From: an uncultured Prevotellaceae bacterium
GTDB taxonomy: Bacteria; Bacteroidota; Bacteroidia; Bacteroidales; Muribaculaceae
Assembly (NCBI GenBank): GCA_900318865.1
Contig: ONMF01000015.1
Location: forward strand, 51,764 to 115,763
Length of the DNA: 64,000 nt
Direction of reading: 5' to 3'
Position numbers and translations under genes: made by a program. Positions 18,497 to 28,568 of this stretch are shown here, piece after piece (position 1 is the stretch's first letter; each line of letters starts with the position of its first letter). Under the pieces are notes generated by a model. It was not told the DNA's origin. It saw only the letters and a list, made by a program, of their open reading frames with translations, and ran no database searches.

Positions 18497-20542
18497 TCAA
18501 CTCACTTTCACCCCAGGTTTCACCGGCCCCGTGGGACCGATAACAACCAGCCGGCCGTCGGCATCCTCGGCACTGAGAATCATGCCCTGGCTGTCGATGC
18601 CCTTGAGCCGCTTGGGCGGGAAGTTGGCGATAAAGCACACTTGCTTGCCGATGAGCTCGGCAGGGTCGTACCACTTGGCAATGCCACTCACAATGGTCCG
18701 GCCTTTCATACCGTCATCGATGGTGAACTGCAGCAGCTTGTCGGCTTTCTTCACCTTCTGGCAGTCGAGCACAGTGCCCACACGGATGTCGAGTCGCGCA
18801 AAGTCGTCGTAGGTGCACGGGGCGGCCACGGCTTTCGGCACGAAGTTATTCACAATGTTTTCCTGCTTGATGCGCTCCAGCCGTGCCATTTGCGCCTCGA
18901 CCACGCTGTCGTCAATCTTCTCGAACAGCAGTTCCGGCTGCTCCAGCAGGGTGCCTTCGCTCAGAATATCGGTACTGCCCAGGCAATCCCAGTTCACCTC
19001 GTTCATGGCCAGCATGTGGCGCAGTTTCTTGGCACTGAAGGGCAGGAACGGCTCGAAGGCGATGGCCAGGTTGGCGGCAATCTGCAGAGCCAGATTCAGA
19101 ATCGTTTCCACACGCGTCATGTCGGTCTTCGCCAGCTTCCACGGCTCGGTGTCGGCCAGATACTTGTTGCCGATGCGGGCCAGATTCATGGCATCCTTGA
19201 GGGCCTCGCGGAAGCGGAATTGCTCGATGTTGTCGCCCAAAGTGGCTTTCACGCCCTTGAACTCGTCGAGCGTCAGGCGGTCGTAGTCGGTGAGCTCGTG
19301 AGCCTCGGGCACCCGTCCGGCAAAATATTTGTGCGTGAGCACAATGGCACGGTTCACAAAGTTGCCCAGAATGGCCACCAGCTCATTGTTGTTGCGAGCC
19401 TGGAAATCGCGCCAGGTGAAATCGTTGTCTTTGGTCTCGGGGGCATTGGCTGTGAGCACATAGCGCAGCACATCCTCCTTGCCGGGGAACTCGGCCAGAT
19501 ATTCATGCAGCCACACCGCCCAGTTACGGCTGGTGGAGATTTTATCACCCTCCAGATTCAAGAACTCATTGGCAGGCACATTCTCGGGCAGCTGATACCC
19601 GCCGTGGGCCATGAGCATGGCCGGGAAGATGAGGCAGTGGAACACGATGTTGTCCTTGCCGATGAAGTGGATAATGCGCGTGTCGGGGTCTTTCCAGTAA
19701 CGCTCCCAGGTGTCGGGCAGCAGTTCCTTGGTGTTGCTGATGTAGCCGATGGGTGCATCGAACCACACATAGAGCACCTTGCCGTCGGCCCCCTCGATGG
19801 GAACAGGGATGCCCCAGTTCAGGTCGCGCGTCACGGCACGCGGCTGCAGACCACCGTCGAGCCACGACTTGCACTGGCCGTAAACGTTTGGTTTCCATTC
19901 CTTGTGGTCCTCAAGAATCCATTTGCGCAGGACCGGCTCCCACTTGTCAAGCGGCATATACCAGTGCTTGGTCTGCTTGAGCACGGGCACATTGCCGGTG
20001 ATGGTGCTGTGCGGATTGATCAGGTCGGTGGCGTTGAGGTCGCGGCCACAGGCTTCGCACTGGTCGCCATAGGCGCGCTCATTGCCACAGTGTGGGCAGG
20101 TGCCCATGATATAGCGGTCGGCCAGCCACTGGTCGGCCTCCTCGTCGTAGAATTGCTGTGTGGTTCGCTCGATGAATTCACCCTTGTCATAGAGGGTTTT
20201 GAAAAACTCGGTAGCCGTCTGCCGATGGATTTCGCTGGTGGTGCGCGAGTACACATCGAATGAGATGCCCAGTCCGGCCATCGATTCCTTGATAATCTTG
20301 TGGTAGCGGTCCACGATGTCCTGCGGCGTGACGCCCTCTTTCTGGGCCTTGATGGTGATGGGCACACCATGCTCGTCGCTGCCGCCCACCATAATCACGT
20401 CCTCGCCCTTGAGGCGCAGATAACGCGTGTAGATGTCGGCCGGGACATACACTCCGGCCAAGTGGCCGATGTGAACCGGTCCGTTGGCGTAGGGCAGCGC
20501 TGTGGTGACCAGCGTGCGACGGTATTTTTTCTCTTTTTCCAT
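18497..20542 (-). CDS. metG: Methionyl-tRNA synthetase
   Basis: 681 residues, full length for the two-domain bacterial form. Class I signatures: [14 protein letters not shown] (HIGH motif) near the N-terminus and DKISTSRNW as the KMSKS-equivalent, a variant usual in Bacteroidetes. A zinc-binding insertion has [18 protein letters not shown]. The C-terminal 110 residues are a Trbp111-type tRNA-binding domain ([37 protein letters not shown]). It charges tRNA-Met in the cytoplasm. It has its own promoter within the end of the upstream thioesterase gene. Confidence 0.98.
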   Translation of the reverse strand: MEKEKKYRRTLVTTALPYANGPVHIGHLAGVYVPADIYTRYLRLKGEDVIMVGGSDEHGVPITIKAQKEGVTPQDIVDRYHKIIKESMAGLGISFDVYSRTTSEIHRQTATEFFKTLYDKGEFIERTTQQFYDEEADQWLADRYIMGTCPHCGNERAYGDQCEACGRDLNATDLINPHSTITGNVPVLKQTKHWYMPLDKWEPVLRKWILEDHKEWKPNVYGQCKSWLDGGLQPRAVTRDLNWGIPVPIEGADGKVLYVWFDAPIGYISNTKELLPDTWERYWKDPDTRIIHFIGKDNIVFHCLIFPAMLMAHGGYQLPENVPANEFLNLEGDKISTSRNWAVWLHEYLAEFPGKEDVLRYVLTANAPETKDNDFTWRDFQARNNNELVAILGNFVNRAIVLTHKYFAGRVPEAHELTDYDRLTLDEFKGVKATLGDNIEQFRFREALKDAMNLARIGNKYLADTEPWKLAKTDMTRVETILNLALQIAANLAIAFEPFLPFSAKKLRHMLAMNEVNWDCLGSTDILSEGTLLEQPELLFEKIDDSVVEAQMARLERIKQENIVNNFVPKAVAAPCTYDDFARLDIRVGTVLDCQKVKKADKLLQFTIDDGMKGRTIVSGIAKWYDPAELIGKQVCFIANFPPKRLKGIDSQGMILSAEDADGRLVVIGPTGPVKPGVKVS

Positions 20543-20562
20543 GATTTAAACTGAATTTTTTG

Positions 20563-20593
20563 CAAAATTACAAAATTCCCTCCTAACGGCAAA
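20563..20593 (-). promoter_or_regulatory. Promoter of metG
   Basis: On the minus strand, TTTG (complement of 20590-20593) and TAATTTTG (complement of 20563-20570) are 19 bases apart, the ideal spacing. Expected start is near 20556. Confidence 0.75.
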
Positions 20594-20600
20594 GCGCCGG

Positions 20601-21017
20601 TCAAAGTGGCCCGTCGTAGGCCTCCATGGCTTGGCGCCAATCGGTGGGAACCGGAGCGGGCTTGCCGGCCGCGAGGTCGATGTAGACCATCACCACCTGG
20701 CACGAGCACTTCACCCGGCCCGTGGCAGTGTCGACCAATTGCTGAACAAGGGTAAAGCTCTTGTTGCCCATGCGCGCCAAGCGCGTGCGCACGGCCACCG
20801 GCTCGCCGGCGAGCGTGGGCTCCAAAAAGTCGCAGTTCACGTTGGCGATAATCACCGGCACATGCTCCCAGGGCATGTGCTCGCCGCGCACGCGGTCAAA
20901 GTAATCGCTCTTGGCCAGGTCGAAGAGCTGGAAATAGACCGAGTTGTTGAGATGTCCCAGCGTGTCGAAATCATTGAAACGCAGCTGGACGGGAGTGATG
21001 CAGTTGAAGGTTTCCAT
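20601..21017 (-). CDS. Acyl-CoA thioesterase, 4HBT / YbgC-like hotdog fold
   Basis: 138 residues from the ATG at 21015-21017; an earlier ATG at 21056 would overlap the upstream gene. The 4HBT signature is LRFNDFDTLGHLNNSVYF, with the catalytic Asp in the FND-DTLGHLNN segment, followed by the strand VIIANVNCDFLEPTLAGEPVAVRTR. YbgC/FadM-type enzymes hydrolyse acyl-CoA thioesters in the cytoplasm. It is the third gene of recF-DUF721-thioesterase, 25 bases after DUF721. Substrate chain length is not readable. Confidence 0.87.
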   Translation of the reverse strand: METFNCITPVQLRFNDFDTLGHLNNSVYFQLFDLAKSDYFDRVRGEHMPWEHVPVIIANVNCDFLEPTLAGEPVAVRTRLARMGNKSFTLVQQLVDTATGRVKCSCQVVMVYIDLAAGKPAPVPTDWRQAMEAYDGPL

Positions 21018-21042
21018 TGAGTGGATTCTGATGGGGGTTGAT

Positions 21043-21333
21043 TCATTTAAACACAATTTCCTTGATGATGTCGCGGCCCAAGGCCTCGTTGATGAGTGTG
21101 ACGATGCGCCCGCGGTTCATCATCAGCTCGGCGCGCAGCGGAGCGCTCGACAGCCGCACGGTCATCACGCCGTCGCGCACCGAGCGACTGATGGTGTAGC
21201 GGTTGATGCCCACACCCACGATTTCGGGCCACAATGCACAGGCACGGTGCTCATCGAGCGGCACGTCCAGATGTTCCTGCTCCAGCAGGCGGTTCACTAT
21301 CTGGCCCACGGTTTGCGCGCTGGTGCGTTTCAT
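21043..21333 (-). CDS. DUF721 (DciA-like) protein
   Basis: 96 residues. The pattern LWPEIVGVGINRYT and VRLSSAPLRAELMMNRGRIVTLIN is the DUF721 signature. DUF721 includes DciA, a loader/partner of the replicative helicase DnaB in bacteria lacking DnaC; in Bacteroidetes the gene typically sits next to recF as here. Its start overlaps the recF stop by four bases (ATGA), implying translational coupling. Role in helicase loading is established for some family members and inferred here. Confidence 0.85.
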   Translation of the reverse strand: MKRTSAQTVGQIVNRLLEQEHLDVPLDEHRACALWPEIVGVGINRYTISRSVRDGVMTVRLSSAPLRAELMMNRGRIVTLINEALGRDIIKEIVFK

Positions 21334-22445
21334 GCCCGGTTGCCTCCTTTCGGGTCGGCCGTGACCACGCCGTGTTCCACGGTCATCATGCGGTAGTCGC
21401 CTGCCTGCCGCTGGATAATTTGGTCCAGGTGGGTGCGATTCGTGTCGGTAATAAAAATCTGGCCGAAGCGGTCGCCGGACACCACATCGACGATGCGCTC
21501 CACGCGCAAGGCATCGAGGCGGTCGAAGATGTCGTCAAGCAGCAGGATGGGCGTGGTGGGGTTCACAGCCTTGATGAAATCGAACTGCGCCAGGCGCAGC
21601 GCGATGGTGTAGGTCTTGCACTGGCCCTGAGAGCCTGTGCGACGCATCGAGTGGCCGGCAAGCAGCAGCTCCAGGTCGTCGCGGTGGACACCACGGGTGG
21701 TGTGGCCGATTATCATGTCGCGCTCGCGGTTGTCGTGCAGCACTTGCTCCATCGTCACACCGCCATTGAGGGGGCTGTCGTAGCGCATGGCCACCGATTC
21801 ATCGGCACCGGCCACGGCATGATAATATTCCATGAAAATGGGGGTAAACTGCTCCACCCATTGCCGGCGCATGCGGTGAATGAGCTCGGCAGCGACGCAC
21901 ATCTGCTGCTCCACCGTCTCGTAGAGCAACGGGTCGCGCATGTCGTGGCGAATCATGGAGTTGCGCTGCTCCAGGGCCTTGTTGTAGCGGATGAGCGCAT
22001 CGAGATACTGCTTGTCGGCTTGCGAGATGATGACATCCATCAGCCGGCGCCGCTCCTCTCCGCCGCCGCGAATCAAGTCCAAATCCATGGGCGACACCAT
22101 GACGATGGGCAACATGCCGATGTGCTGGCTCAGGCGCTGGTACTCCTTACCTCCGCGCCTCACCACCTTGCGCTTGCCGCGCTGCAAGGCCACGCTGATT
22201 TCCTCGTCCACGCCGCGGCGGCTGTAGCGCCCCTGCAGCATCATGAACGGTGCTTCGTGGGTAATGACGCTGGCATCGGGCAGGTGGATGCTGCTCTTGC
22301 ACATGCTCAGGTAATAGATGGCGTCGAGCACATTGGTCTTGCCCATGCCGTTGTTGCCTATCAGGCAATTCACCTTGGGCGAGAAGTCGAGTGCGGCCTC
22401 GGCGATGTTCTTGTAATTGAGGATGTGCAGATTGTTCAGTATCAT
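21330..22445 (-). CDS. recF: DNA replication/repair ATPase RecF
   Basis: 371 residues from the ATG at 22443-22445, the usual RecF length. Walker A is GNNGMGKTNVLD after LHILNYKNIAEAALDFSPKVN, the ABC signature area and Walker B are ILLLDDIFDRLD near the C-terminus, followed by QIFITDTNRTHLD. RecF loads RecA at ssDNA gaps with RecO and RecR. It has a clear promoter at 22475-22505, so it is separate from recA upstream. Longer in-frame extensions pass through that promoter and the recA terminator and are rejected. Confidence 0.97.
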   Translation of the reverse strand: MILNNLHILNYKNIAEAALDFSPKVNCLIGNNGMGKTNVLDAIYYLSMCKSSIHLPDASVITHEAPFMMLQGRYSRRGVDEEISVALQRGKRKVVRRGGKEYQRLSQHIGMLPIVMVSPMDLDLIRGGGEERRRLMDVIISQADKQYLDALIRYNKALEQRNSMIRHDMRDPLLYETVEQQMCVAAELIHRMRRQWVEQFTPIFMEYYHAVAGADESVAMRYDSPLNGGVTMEQVLHDNRERDMIIGHTTRGVHRDDLELLLAGHSMRRTGSQGQCKTYTIALRLAQFDFIKAVNPTTPILLLDDIFDRLDALRVERIVDVVSGDRFGQIFITDTNRTHLDQIIQRQAGDYRMMTVEHGVVTADPKGGNRA

Positions 22446-22474
22446 GACGATTGCGGGATGCCTTAAAAGGGCTA

Positions 22475-22505
22475 CAAATTTAGCGGTTTTTGCACAATGT
22501 TCAAA
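22475..22505 (-). promoter_or_regulatory. Promoter of recF-DUF721-thioesterase
   Basis: Minus-strand TTTG (complement of 22502-22505) and TAAATTTG (complement of 22475-22482) with exactly 19 bases between. Expected start is near 22468, about 23 bases before the recF ATG. Confidence 0.78.
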
Positions 22506-22516
22506 ATAAAACGTCA

Positions 22517-22552
22517 CAAGCCCCGGCTTCCCTCTGCGGAAACCGGGGCTTG
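22517..22552 (-). terminator. recA terminator
   Basis: Perfect 10-base arms CAAGCCCCGG (22517-22526) and its complement (22543-22552), followed on the minus strand by TGACGTTTTATTTTG. It separates recA from the recF promoter. Confidence 0.8.
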
Positions 22553-22595
22553 ATGGTGTGCTGGCGGGTAAAGACGCGCTACCCGCGCTCATCGT

Positions 22596-23651
22596 TCATT
22601 CGGCAGGCGCGCCGTGCATGGCGGCCATGATTTTGGCCTCGATTTCGTCGGCCAGCTCGGGGTTGTCGGCCACCAGTTGCTTGGCGGCGTCACGTCCCTG
22701 CCCCAGCTTGGTGCCCTCGTAGGAGAACCAGGCGCCGCTCTTCTTCACGATGCCGTACTGCACGCCCAAGTCGATGATTTCACCCACCTTGCTGATGCCG
22801 TGGCCGAAGAGAATCTCGAACTCGGCCTTGCGGAACGGAGGTGCCACCTTGTTCTTCACCACCTTCACGCGAGTGAGGTTGCCCTGCACCTGGTCGCCAT
22901 CCTTGATCTGGCCGATGCGGCGGATGTCGATGCGCACGCTGGCATAGAATTTCAGGGCGTTGCCACCGGTGGTGGTCTCGGGATTGCCGAACATCACGCC
23001 CAGTTTCTCACGCAGCTGGTTGATGAAGATGCAGCAGGTGTTGGTCTTGCTGATGGTGGCGGTGAGCTTGCGCAGGGCCTGCGACATGAGGCGGGCCTGC
23101 AGGCCCATCTTGCTCTCGCCCATCTCGTCCTCGATTTCGGCCTTGGGTGTCAAGGCGGCCACACTGTCGATGACTATCACGTCGATGGCGCTGGAGCGAA
23201 TCAGCTGGTCGGCAATCTCCAGGGCCTGCTCGCCGTTGTCGGGCTGGGCAATCCACAGGTTGTCGATGTCCACACCCAGCGACTGGGCATAATAGCGGTC
23301 GAAGGCGTGCTCGGCGTCGATGATGGCGGCGATGCCGCCCAATTTCTGTGCCTCGGCGATGGCATGGATGGCCAGCGTGGTCTTGCCGCTCGACTCGGGG
23401 CCGTAAATCTCGACGATGCGCCCGCGGGGATAGCCTCCCACGCCCAGCGCATAGTTCAGCCCGATGGAACCGGTGGGAATCACCTCGATGTCCTCGATGC
23501 TCTCATCGCCCATCTTCATGATGGAACCGCGGCCGAAGGTCTTGTCAATCTTGTCCATGGCCACCTGAAGTGCTTTCAGCTTCTCGGCCGAAATGGCCGG
23601 CCGTGCCGGTTGTTTATCTTCTTGGGGATTGATGTTTTCGTTTTCTGCCAT
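22596..23651 (-). CDS. recA: Recombinase RecA
   Basis: 351 residues, standard length. Walker [10 protein letters not shown], Walker B region [12 protein letters not shown], the L1/L2 DNA-binding loops around [32 protein letters not shown], and a short acidic-poor C-terminus. It forms the strand-exchange filament and triggers the SOS-type response. No TAnnTTTG promoter is obvious in the 87 bases between it and the M16 gene, and no LexA box was recognised. recA and recF being adjacent but separately transcribed is notable. Confidence 0.99.
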   Translation of the reverse strand: MAENENINPQEDKQPARPAISAEKLKALQVAMDKIDKTFGRGSIMKMGDESIEDIEVIPTGSIGLNYALGVGGYPRGRIVEIYGPESSGKTTLAIHAIAEAQKLGGIAAIIDAEHAFDRYYAQSLGVDIDNLWIAQPDNGEQALEIADQLIRSSAIDVIVIDSVAALTPKAEIEDEMGESKMGLQARLMSQALRKLTATISKTNTCCIFINQLREKLGVMFGNPETTTGGNALKFYASVRIDIRRIGQIKDGDQVQGNLTRVKVVKNKVAPPFRKAEFEILFGHGISKVGEIIDLGVQYGIVKKSGAWFSYEGTKLGQGRDAAKQLVADNPELADEIEAKIMAAMHGAPAE

Positions 23652-23676
23652 TTTACTAATCTTGATATTCGGGAAA

Positions 23677-23720
23677 AAGGGTTAAGTGAACCCCTGTGCC
23701 GGTGTGTTCACTCAACCCTT
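23677..23720 (-). terminator. Terminator of the M16 peptidase gene
   Basis: 15-base arms 23677-23691 and 23706-23720 (AAGGGTTAAGTGAAC with its complement, one mismatch), followed on the minus strand by TTT. It lies between the M16 stop and recA. Confidence 0.8.
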
Positions 23721-23738
23721 TATTCTCATTGTGGGTTA

Positions 23739-26576
23739 TTATTTGCCTTCCTCGTTCAGATCCTCAGGCATCATCACCACCTCCACGTGGTTGCCCGGTG
23801 CCAAAATCACACCTTTCACAAAGCTGGCAATCTTGCCTGCCGTCAGGCTGTTCACGATATTCTTGTAGTTGCTGTAGAGGTCGATGCCCTTCGTGTCGTA
23901 ACTGTTGAGCACATTCACCCAGTACTCATTCTCCTTCACGCGGGTGTCGTGACGCTTGATGAGCAGCTCCTTGATTTCGGCGAGCGTGCCTTCGTCCACG
24001 TTGTTGCTCACGTTCACCACCTCGTCGCGCATGATTTGCAGAGCCACATCGGCCTTCTCGGGCTTCATGGGCACCGCACCCATGATAGTCGTGAACGTCT
24101 TGTCGCCCACACGCTGCACGCTGCCGGCTGCGCTGGCCGAATAGGCTGCGCTGGCGTCCTCACGAATCTTCTGCAGGTAAATCTTGTCGAGCACCTGTCC
24201 GGCCACATCGGCCATGATGGCGTTCTCCTGGCTGTAGGGTGCCAGCGTGTTGTACCAGTACATGCGTGCCATGGCCTTCGGGGTCTCCATGGCGCGGGTG
24301 AAGTGGTTCAGCACCTTGCCGGTGGCGCGCTCGGCCACGTTCACATAGTTCTCCTTCTTGCCCTTGGCAGGCAGGGTGGCGATGTACTGGCACAGATACT
24401 TGCGGATGCTGTCGTTGTCGAACGAGCCCACGATGTAGAACGTGAAGTCGGCGGCATTGGCGGTGCGTTCCTTGGCGATTTGCAGCACGCGGTCATAGTC
24501 CACCTTGGACAAGTCTTCCACATTGAAGGGCTTGTCGCGCCACGAGTGGTTGTTCAGCGTCACGCTCACCGAGTCGCTGAAGACGCTCTCGGGACGCAGG
24601 TTTTTGTTCTTGAGCACGGTCTCGAGCTGGCTCATCAGGTTGGCGTACGACTTCTCGTCCTTGTGGATGTTGGTGAAGTTGAGGTATGCCAGCTGGAACA
24701 TGGTTTCCAGGTCCTTGATGGTTGAGCGGCCTTCCAGGCGCTCGTAGCTGGTGCTCAGCGACAGGTTGGCGCTGGCCTGCTTGCCGGCCATGGCCTTTTT
24801 CAGCTCGGTGTTGTCAAACTCGCCCAGTCCGCTCATCATCAACACGGCATCGAAGAGCTCGGTATTGGCCCAGTCTTTCTCGCCGTAGAGCGAGCTGCCA
24901 CCCTTCGACTCGGCCTCCATGATAATCTCATCGGCCTTGAAGTCGGTCTTCTTCAGCAGCACGCGCACGCCGTTGCTCAACAGCAGCTCGTCGTAACCCA
25001 GCAGGTCGTTGTGGCTTTCTTTCTTGATTTTACCGGGCTTGGGCAGACTGGTGATGAGCGGCTCGTTCTTCACGTTGTCCACATAGGCCTCGATGTTCTG
25101 TGCACGGGCAGCGTCGACGGCGCCACGCAGTCCCTCGACGGTGGGATAAACTGCACCTTCCTTCTCTTGGTTGTAGTTCAGCACCACCATGTTGTGCTCG
25201 CTCTGCGGAATCAGCTCGGGCATGGCCTGGTTGATGAGGTCCACCGGAATGTTGGGAGCCAGCATGTTCATCAGTTGATACGCTGTTTCCATCGACATGT
25301 AGGGGTCACCGTCGATATAGTTGCGCACATATTCGCGGCCGTAGGTTTCGTTCTCAATCTTGTCGCGGTTGTTGTAGCGGTCCTCCAGGCGGCTCAGATA
25401 CTCGGCCTTGGTGCGCTCATACTCGGTGGCCGTGAAGCCAAACTTGGAAGCGCGCAGCGCCTCGACCATGATGGCTTGCAAGGCGGCATCGGTCTGTCCC
25501 TCTTTGGGCAGGGCGAAGATGGAGAAAACCTCCTTGTTGTTGGTCATGATGAAATCGCCGTAGTAGCTGCCGGCTTGGATAAACGGGCAGTCGGGCTCCT
25601 GGGCCTTCTCGCTCATGCGCTGGTTGAGCATCATGGTGATCATGTCCACCATGTAGTCCTGCAGCAGATAGGCCATGGTGCCTTTCATCTCGCGGGGCAT
25701 GGGGTCGTCCTTGAACATAAGCTGGACGATGCTGTAGGGCTGCTCCTTGTCCTTGTCGGTGACAATGATGGCGGCCTCGTTGTCGGGCACGGCCTCGGGC
25801 ACCACACTGGCGGCGTTGGCATGCTTCTTGATGGGGCTGAAAAGCTTCTTGATTTTCTCGACCGTGGCGGCGGCATCGATGTCGCCCACCACGATGATGG
25901 CTTGGTTCTCGGGATGATACCACTTGTGATAATAATCGCGCAGCTCATTGTACTTGAAGCCGTCCACCACGCTCATCAGGCCGATGGGCATGCGCTGGCC
26001 GTACTTCGAACCCGGGAACAGGGTTTCCAGGTTGCGCTCCAGCATGCGCTGCGAGGGGCTGCGGCGCAGGCGCCACTCCTCGTGGATGACACCGCGCTCC
26101 TTGTCAATCTCCTCGTCCTCGAGCAGCAGGCCGCACGACCAGTCGCGCAGGATGAGAAGGCACGAGTCGAGCGCGCTCTCGCGTGTCGACGGCACGTCGT
26201 TGATGTTATACACCGTCTCGTCGGTGCTCGTGTAGGCATTCAGGTCACCACCGAACTCCACACCCAGCGTGCGGGTGTAGTCAATCACGCCTTTCCCCTC
26301 GCCGTGAAAGTTCTCGGTGCCGTTAAAGGCCATGTGCTCCAGGAAGTGGGCCAAGCCACGCTGCGACTCCTCCTCCTGAACCGAGCCCACGCGCTGGGCG
26401 ATGTAGAAATTCACACGATGCTCGGGGTAATTGTTGTGACGCACATAGTAAGTGAGTCCGTTGTCGAGTTTGCCCGTCAACACTGCCTCATCGGCAGGAA
26501 TGGGAGGCATCTCTTGAGCATTCACCATGGCTACTGCGGCAAGCAGTGCCATCGTCAGGAAATGTTTGATTCTCAT
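23739..26576 (-). CDS. M16-family zinc metallopeptidase (insulinase/pitrilysin type), secreted
   Basis: 945 residues from the ATG at 26574-26576, with a signal peptide ending MVNAQ. The inverted zinc motif HFLEHMAFNGTENF gives HxxEH at about 77-81, and the distal glutamate region is KERGVIHEEWRLRRSP. The second, inactive half (about 500-945) repeats the M16 fold: SLSTSYERLEGRSTIKDLE, RVGDKTFTTIMGAVPM. Such two-half M16B/C proteins degrade peptides in the periplasm and are widespread in Bacteroidales. It has its own -7 box and terminator, so it is monocistronic. Substrate unknown. Confidence 0.95.
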   Translation of the reverse strand: MRIKHFLTMALLAAVAMVNAQEMPPIPADEAVLTGKLDNGLTYYVRHNNYPEHRVNFYIAQRVGSVQEEESQRGLAHFLEHMAFNGTENFHGEGKGVIDYTRTLGVEFGGDLNAYTSTDETVYNINDVPSTRESALDSCLLILRDWSCGLLLEDEEIDKERGVIHEEWRLRRSPSQRMLERNLETLFPGSKYGQRMPIGLMSVVDGFKYNELRDYYHKWYHPENQAIIVVGDIDAAATVEKIKKLFSPIKKHANAASVVPEAVPDNEAAIIVTDKDKEQPYSIVQLMFKDDPMPREMKGTMAYLLQDYMVDMITMMLNQRMSEKAQEPDCPFIQAGSYYGDFIMTNNKEVFSIFALPKEGQTDAALQAIMVEALRASKFGFTATEYERTKAEYLSRLEDRYNNRDKIENETYGREYVRNYIDGDPYMSMETAYQLMNMLAPNIPVDLINQAMPELIPQSEHNMVVLNYNQEKEGAVYPTVEGLRGAVDAARAQNIEAYVDNVKNEPLITSLPKPGKIKKESHNDLLGYDELLLSNGVRVLLKKTDFKADEIIMEAESKGGSSLYGEKDWANTELFDAVLMMSGLGEFDNTELKKAMAGKQASANLSLSTSYERLEGRSTIKDLETMFQLAYLNFTNIHKDEKSYANLMSQLETVLKNKNLRPESVFSDSVSVTLNNHSWRDKPFNVEDLSKVDYDRVLQIAKERTANAADFTFYIVGSFDNDSIRKYLCQYIATLPAKGKKENYVNVAERATGKVLNHFTRAMETPKAMARMYWYNTLAPYSQENAIMADVAGQVLDKIYLQKIREDASAAYSASAAGSVQRVGDKTFTTIMGAVPMKPEKADVALQIMRDEVVNVSNNVDEGTLAEIKELLIKRHDTRVKENEYWVNVLNSYDTKGIDLYSNYKNIVNSLTAGKIASFVKGVILAPGNHVEVVMMPEDLNEEGK

Positions 26577-26629
26577 AAAAAATACCAATTTATAATTAAG
26601 AATTAATCGTTTTCTTTGGGTATATTACG

Positions 26630-26637
26630 CAAATTTA
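26630..26637 (-). promoter_or_regulatory. -7 promoter box of the M16 peptidase gene
   Basis: Minus-strand TAAATTTG about 55 bases before the start codon. A TTTG lies 24 bases upstream, longer than the usual spacing. Confidence 0.5.
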
Positions 26638-26739
26638 CTTCTTTAGACGCTTTTATCATTGCAAAAAACACACCAATCGACCGCAATTTATCATTTTTTA
26701 ACAAAACGGGCGGATTGATGCACTTTATCACCACATGCT

Positions 26740-27195
26740 CTGCACCACCCTTGGCCACAAACTTCATGCCGTGTGTGGTGTCTCAGGCGTGATTCACTCC
26801 TGCGACCTGACACAAGCCAGCGTCCATGACCTCAAGTATCTGAATGATGCCGGACAAGATTTCTTCCATGCACAATCATTGGGGATAAGGGATATTTGAG
26901 TGCCGAAGTGCAGCTGAATTTGTTTGAGAGTGCACGCATCTGACTCGAGGTGCCTTATCGCCTCAATCAAAAGAATTGGAAACCATTCTATAAGCCTTTT
27001 GGCAAGGTCAGAAAAAGAATCGAGACCGATTTCTCGCAATTCACTGACCAGTTCAACATCATGCGCAACTATGCAAAGCAGCACGTCGGATTCTTCACGA
27101 GGATTATCAGTAAAGTGAGCGCATTTACTGTATCACAATATTTAAACTCGATTAATAACAGACACATCGGCAGGATTAAGTATGCACTCGTTTAA
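26740..27195 (+). pseudogene. IS982-family transposase remnant
   Basis: C-terminal half of an IS982-type DDE transposase, broken by mutation. In one frame 26750-26860 reads LGHKLHAVCGVSGVIHSCD and then ASVHDLKYLNDA; after a frameshift near 26855-26869 the next frame reads CTIIGDKGYLSAEVQLNLF, hits a TGA at 26941-26943, and continues LEVPYRLNQKNWKPFYKPF and then DFSQFTDQFNIMRNYAKQ to the end. The segments keep the family order including the second catalytic Asp (GDKGYL). The N-terminal part and both inverted repeats were not found. It borders the toxin cassette and marks this stretch as an insertion-prone site. Confidence 0.85.
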
Positions 27196-27210
27196 TTCCG
27201 CCAACGGGTT

Positions 27211-27780
27211 TTAATAAAACCTTGAAAACAAGTAGCAATTTTTAGTCTTAATGAGATAAGTATTAGAATACTCATCAAAGATTATTCTATATCCACATCG
27301 GTATAGATAGTATATAATAGAATACTTTTTATAATGATAGTTTTTTTTCAGTATAAATGTTGTGCTGTCAACTGATGATAATTTACAGTATTTATCAAGA
27401 AGATAGCTTACTCCATTGCTCGAGTACTCTTCTTTTACCGAATGATCTGGTATAAACCAACATTTCCCAATGGTATCGATTGAGGTTCGCAAATTTAACA
27501 AGTCATATAAATAATTGCTGTAAGATTTTCTGGATGAACATTTTTCGTAAAGACCTTGTAACTCGCGTTGTTCTAATAGAATAATGCTGTTGCCTTCGCC
27601 ATTACAAAAAAAGGTTGAATAATATATATCCGGGCTAACACTGTCGTGATATCCATGGAAAGTATGGCTGTTTAATTCAACTAACGGTTGTAACTCAAGT
27701 TGACTAAACAGCTCTGGTTCTGGTTTTTGGCAACTGACAAAGCTAAAAAGAAATATCAGGATATGTAAATGAAATTTCAT
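27211..27780 (-). CDS. AT-rich lipoprotein, probable immunity protein for the adjacent toxin
   Basis: 189 residues. The ATG at 27778-27780 overlaps the toxin stop codon by one base (TGATG), so the two are translationally coupled. The N-terminus is a lipoprotein signal with Cys17 (LFSFVSCQKPE). The rest is rich in Tyr, Ser, Asn and Leu, with a Tyr-rich C-terminus (YHYKKYSIIYYLYRCGYR). I recognise no family. Position directly after an Rhs-tip toxin, AT-rich composition matching the toxin but not the genome, and envelope location all fit an immunity protein that protects the periplasm or outer membrane. Function is inference. Confidence 0.6.
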   Translation of the reverse strand: MKFHLHILIFLFSFVSCQKPEPELFSQLELQPLVELNSHTFHGYHDSVSPDIYYSTFFCNGEGNSIILLEQRELQGLYEKCSSRKSYSNYLYDLLNLRTSIDTIGKCWFIPDHSVKEEYSSNGVSYLLDKYCKLSSVDSTTFILKKNYHYKKYSIIYYLYRCGYRIIFDEYSNTYLIKTKNCYLFSRFY

Positions 27781-28568
27781 CAATAATTATGTCTTTTAGG
27801 TAAATACTCAATTATTCTTGCTCTGTTTTCGTTTTTGACGGCTCGTTGTTCTGCCGGTGAATTTGCACCTAACAAGTCTATGCTGTCAGCCATATTTCCT
27901 GTATCGTAGTCATATTGGTGTTGCATCTCGTGTGCAATTGTTGTCAAGTCGCTGCTTGGTATCCCTTGTTGTTCTTCAAAGTCCTTTTTAGCCTTTGTGG
28001 TTAAATCTAAATATGTTTCAGTTCCGATGGGCTTGCCTTTTTTGATAGTTTGTTTGTCTTCTGTTATGGATGTTAACTTTTTAGAATAAGGTTTCACAAA
28101 ACTACCATCACCGGAAGTTCTACTAATTATTCTGTGAACTTGATGACTTTTTTCCAAAGTGTGTAACTGATGTTTTAAAACCAAATCATTTGATGCTTCA
28201 ATTTTCCGATAGGCAGATAGTATTCGGAATAATACTGGGTTTATGCTTTCTTTTCTAGGATTGTAGAGTACTCCTCTCGAATGCCAAAAATAGCCATTCT
28301 TATAAGTTAACTGTGTATTCTTAATAACAAAAATAATAACTTTCCCGGTGGGGTCGATGTTGCGGACGGGGTTTCCGGCGCACCACAGGTAGGGGCTCTC
28401 CCAGGGGCGGCGCTCGGCCAGCGGGTCCATCGTGGTGGTGCCCGGGCGGGCGGGGTCGTACCGGCGGGCTCCGAAGTCGTACTGGTTCAGCCCGTGCTGC
28501 CGCTCCAGCGTGTCGTTGCTATGAAACAATAAATATCTCATGCCATTCGGATAATATCTCAGTATCAT
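27780..28568 (-). CDS. Truncated Rhs-core protein with C-terminal HExxH putative metalloprotease toxin
   Basis: 262 residues. Residues about 6-75 are the end of an Rhs repeat-associated core: LERQHGLNQYDFGARRYDP, TTMDPLAERRPWESPY and NPVRNIDPTGK, the usual junction before a variable toxin. Residues about 76-262 are a different AT-rich domain ending with TTIAHEMQHQYDYDTG (HExxH at about 213-217) and AEQRAVKNENRAR. This order resembles M91/NleD-like metallopeptidase effectors; that match is by eye. The thousands of residues of YD repeats usual upstream are absent. The ATG at 28566-28568 lies 9 bases after GAGGAG and downstream of a full promoter, so the truncated form is likely made; the earlier in-frame TTG lies inside the promoter. 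The immunity-like lipoprotein follows with a one-base overlap. Confidence 0.75.
   Translation of the reverse strand: MILRYYPNGMRYLLFHSNDTLERQHGLNQYDFGARRYDPARPGTTTMDPLAERRPWESPYLWCAGNPVRNIDPTGKVIIFVIKNTQLTYKNGYFWHSRGVLYNPRKESINPVLFRILSAYRKIEASNDLVLKHQLHTLEKSHQVHRIISRTSGDGSFVKPYSKKLTSITEDKQTIKKGKPIGTETYLDLTTKAKKDFEEQQGIPSSDLTTIAHEMQHQYDYDTGNMADSIDLLGANSPAEQRAVKNENRARIIEYLPKRHNY

Noticed and set aside
27780..28568. Complete Rhs or type VI effector locus
   Set aside because: No YD repeats, no VgrG, Hcp, PAAR or T6SS genes in the window; only the tip survives.
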